From NCBI GenBank assembly GCA_023231475.1, contig JALJEE010003284.1, forward strand, positions 1 to 64,000: 64,000 nt of DNA. Reading direction: 5' to 3'. Origin of the DNA: Seison nebaliae. Taxonomy: Eukaryota; Rotifera; Pararotatoria; Seisonacea; Seisonidae. Positions 61,010-64,000 of the stretch are shown in pieces; the stretch's first letter is position 1; each line of letters opens with the position of its first letter. Both the position numbers and the translations under genes were made by a program. The notes under the pieces were generated by a model that saw nothing but the letters and a program-made list of their open reading frames with translations, had not been told where the DNA came from and made no database searches.

Positions 61010-61433
61010 TTGTTCTCCGATAAATTTTTGATAACGATAAACCTTTTTCGCCTACTTAATTTTTTGAGAGAAAGTCTTAAGCTTAAAAATAGCACAATTC
61101 CACTTTGGAAAAAATTGAGCTGAAAATTTTTGAAGAAAAAATTTGGAAAAAAATTTATTGATTTACAAATATATTTATTATGAACCATATTTTTATTAAG
61201 TGAGGTTATTGGAAGACTAGGTATTTGAGAGAATAACTCCAAAAATTATTATTCTTTATCGGACTTTTATTTTTAGTTATTTAAATTTTTTGAAGCTTTT
61301 TTATAAGTTTTCTTCCATTATCAGTTCCATTAGAATCTAATGGAATCTAATGAATAGATACTTCAGCAACAATCCTTTTATCTAATTAGAATTTTAGCAA
61401 TTAGAATCGAATGATTAGAAAATGAGGAACGAT

Positions 61434-62853
61434 TTAATTAATCAAATTCAAATTATTTATTTTTAAGATGATTTGTTGTTCGGGAAGATTGTTATTCAAT
61501 TCTATAATTCTTATCATACGATTTATAATCTTCTTGTATTTGTCGGAGAAGTGAATTGGTAAATTTTGAAGCATATCATTGTTCATCGACCGACTCAAAA
61601 CATTCAATTGACAAAAAGAAGTTTTTCTTAGTTTCTCCTCATTCGAAGACTTTTCCGATGGAGATTTCGTGATTTTCTCACAGATATTATAAAGAATCCG
61701 ATTAAGTAATTTGAATCGAGCGATCTTATGGATAATTTTATTCGAATGATTGATCGTTAACGGTTTATTGCTTCGCATGAAACGGAAAAATTCTTGAATA
61801 TTTGATGAACGATATTGATTTCCTAATTGTGATAGAAAAGTTTCTTTTAATACTTCGAAGATCATTTGATCAAATCTGGAAATATGATTGAAAATAAATT
61901 TAAAAAAATATTATAATATAAAAAAACTTTAAATATTTTTCAGCTAATGGTCTCATTTCTTCGATTTTTTTATTAGGTAAATAGTTTCCATTAGTTTTCT
62001 CATTTTGAATGAATGCAAATAAATAGAAATCGATATGGATTTTATGAGAGAAGAGCAACAATGATAAATAGCTATACTCTTTCAATAAGATTAATTGATA
62101 AGAATTTTTTAAACTGTTAATCCAATAATTTATTTTGTCGAGATCTGAGGAATGAGGTAAAAACTGCAATTTATCTTTTTGGCAATTGCTCAACAATGAT
62201 TGACATAATGAATTCCTGATATTGTTAATACATTGATAATGGAGATATTTGTTCGATATCGAATTCTTTCGTAGACTTTCATATTGAAAGAATTTTTCCG
62301 AAATATTCAGTCGTTTCATCGAAAGGAAAAGTTCTTTGGCATCCGAGAAAACTAATCCCTTACAATGATTAGTTAACCAAACTTCGTCCTTCAGTTTATT
62401 CATTAATGTAACAAAAGGATCTTCCAATAAAAGTATATTTAATGTATGAACATTCACTTCAAATTTACGACGTATCTTCTTTCTCTCGGCTAACGGAAAT
62501 AAATTGTATTGAAATGACTTTCCGGTATCTAATCGATTTTGAGCGATATTCTTCGATAGTATCGTACTTGGAATATTATTCTTAATGTTATTTCGAATAA
62601 CAACATACGCTGATTTCGTTCGATATTCCAAATTGTTTATCAATTTTAATTTATTCAAAATATTTCTAAAAATGGGATTTTGGAATTCTCCAATATATTG
62701 CACCAAATAAATATCATGAGTTCGATATTTGTCCTTTTCATAATTATCATCCTCATTCGACATTAAATGACTCCAAACCACCCATATGAGGAAGCATGCT
62801 CCAACATTCAGAAGAAGACGCTTTCTCCCAAACATCATTTCAAAATCGTTCAT
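61434..62853 (-). CDS. Gal3ST-like sulfotransferase (type II membrane), possibly inactive
   Basis: Two exons. Residues 13-30 (LLLNVGACFLIWVVWSHL) form a type II membrane anchor. The lumenal part follows the galactose-3-O-sulfotransferase layout: IYLVQYIGEFQNPIFRNIL (where the PAPS 5'-phosphosulfate loop HKTxxS is expected), FEVNVHTLNILLLEDPFVTL (family FIxIxRxPxxRF), and INSLKNSYQLILLKEYSYLS with LLLFSHKI (family IxxLxxxFxLVxIxEYxDESLxLLxxxL). A GTT intron near 61918 joins YLK(F)|DQMIFEVLKETFLSQL, like family LYxxFNxTFW. The key Lys/Ser of the PAPS loop is missing. About 450 residues. Golgi location is inferred. Confidence 0.55.
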
Positions 62854-64000
62854 TCATTTTAGCCTCACCATCTTTATAAATGATGAAGGACGCTCAATGA
62901 CGTCAAATACCAAATCTAGGCATTTGATAGATGTGCTAACGAAACTGAAAGTTTAATCTAAACAATTATCAACATTTTAAAATGACAATCAACGAATTAT
63001 GGTGATTTGGTCACCTGCAAGATGGTTACTTTGGCTACGTATTTTAACAAAAACGATGATTTGGCCATCCATGTTCTACACAAAAGAGGTGGTCAAATCA
63101 TTATTAATCTTTTAGTGAATTATCTTTTTTTTTTCAACTTTTCCGAACTTACGTAGGAAACAATAGTTTGGAGAAATCATCGTGTGTCCAATCAACGTCG
63201 AATGTTTAGCATTTGAATGTAAATTAGATAATCTCACTAATAGGATCTCCATATTGTCTCCAGACAATTTTAGTAACCAACTAAAAATAATGAGCATATT
63301 GACTACATGAACAAGGACAGTTTTGATAGTTTCTTCTTAAGTTCGGATATTTCTGTTACTTATTTGTGCAATATTTAGATTTTAGAAAAGTTTTACATTC
63401 ATGCATCTAATAAACGTATTACAGATGTTTGAAGAACAATATCAGTAATACTATGTAACTCTATAGTGACTATATATTACTAGTGACTATGTTATATAGT
63501 ATATAACATAAAATTTATACATTATTACTTTCCTTGTAAGCATCCTATTAGAAATTTATTATCATTAATATTTATTATTGAAATTTCAGTCAGGTTAAAT
63601 AGGAAAATAATTTTAAAAAATTTCCATCTTCATCAACGTTGATGAGATATTTATTTATGAAATATATTATGTTAACGTTGATTTGATGAAACTACCATAA
63701 ATATGGAATAACATTAATCCTGATTATCTGATCATTTTAATTTTAGACTATTTATTACTTACAAAGTTAGTAAAAAAAGTTACTTATTGTTAGTTATTTT
63801 TTTTTTTATTATTATAATAACAAATCCCCGAATGAGGTTATATGCTCGATCGATGCAAAGTAACGATTTATGCGTGCTTGATAGGGAGATGGCGAGACCA
63901 TAAACGCCACAACAAAAAGTCACAAATAGACAAAGTTTCAAAGGAATTGAAAAGTATTTGCGCTTGTGATGAAAGGAATAAAACAACCGAAGAAATTTAC
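62854..64000. other. Right-edge non-coding region
   Basis: No convincing gene. It contains a palindrome GTTATATAGTATATAAC at 63491-63507 with TAGTGACTAT repeated nearby, and three related GATTTGGYCA-type strings in 63003-63110 (one on the opposite strand). The 68-codon minus frame at 63780-63986 has a hydrophobic middle but no supporting evidence. Confidence 0.35.

Noticed and set aside
63003-63110. Degenerate GATTTGGYCACC-type repeats in both orientations
   Set aside because: Only three weak copies; not enough to call an element.
63780-63986. 68-codon minus frame with a hydrophobic middle
   Set aside because: It could be a signal-anchor peptide but lacks any other support at the window edge.
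1-64000. CRISPR array, operons, rRNA or bacterial features
   Set aside because: The window is spliced eukaryotic DNA; no array, operon-type spacing with ribosome binding sites or rRNA was seen.

Overview
The window is nuclear DNA from an animal with a small, AT-rich genome. The genes recognisable by motif are eukaryotic and mostly metazoan: a myocardin-related transcription factor (MRTF), a Ly6/three-finger protein, a TMEM26-family membrane protein, a Gal3ST-like sulfotransferase, NEK1, TMF1, ABHD18, the tubulin deglutamylase CCP5/AGBL5, a NAF1-like protein, PRKRIP1 and gamma-tubulin. Poly-Asn, poly-Ser and acidic runs are common and introns are tiny (mostly about 45-70 nt). A streamlined arthropod such as an acariform mite fits, but that is inference; no rRNA, mitochondrial or other diagnostic marker is present.

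Layout. 0-12 kb is gene-dense: an acidic gene tail cut by the edge, two unrecognised minus-strand genes, a probable gamma-tubulin complex component (GCP), NEK1 divergent from it, PRKRIP1 and an unrecognised multi-exon gene. 12-18.8 kb is a gene desert. 18.8-30.6 kb holds a 1600-residue helical orphan in one exon, TMEM26, several small orphans, a Ser-rich repeat protein and a divergent USP-like cysteine protease. 30.6-36.8 kb is a second desert, lying upstream of MRTF. 36.8-49 kb holds MRTF, TMF1, orphans and a small transposon-like element with terminal repeats. 49.6-63 kb is dense again: ABHD18, CCP5, NAF1-like, a broken retroelement, Ly6, gamma-tubulin, a ZSWIM3-like zinc-finger protein and a Gal3ST-like gene.

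How they relate. Several genes concern microtubules and centrosomes (GCP, NEK1, gamma-tubulin, CCP5), but they are scattered and need not be functionally clustered. Otherwise this is an ordinary mix of housekeeping and lineage-specific genes.

The strongest unusual signals are: (1) introns across unrelated genes nearly all begin GTT instead of GTA/GTG; (2) a 108-bp piece of a neighbouring gene's coding exon sits inside a dead reverse transcriptase; (3) an element of about 0.77 kb is bounded by inverted ends, each built of three 16-bp tandem units; (4) a divergent USP-like protease lies next to a Ser-rich repeat protein; (5) a three-exon Ly6 gene and a terminal MRTF exon are visible only after splicing.
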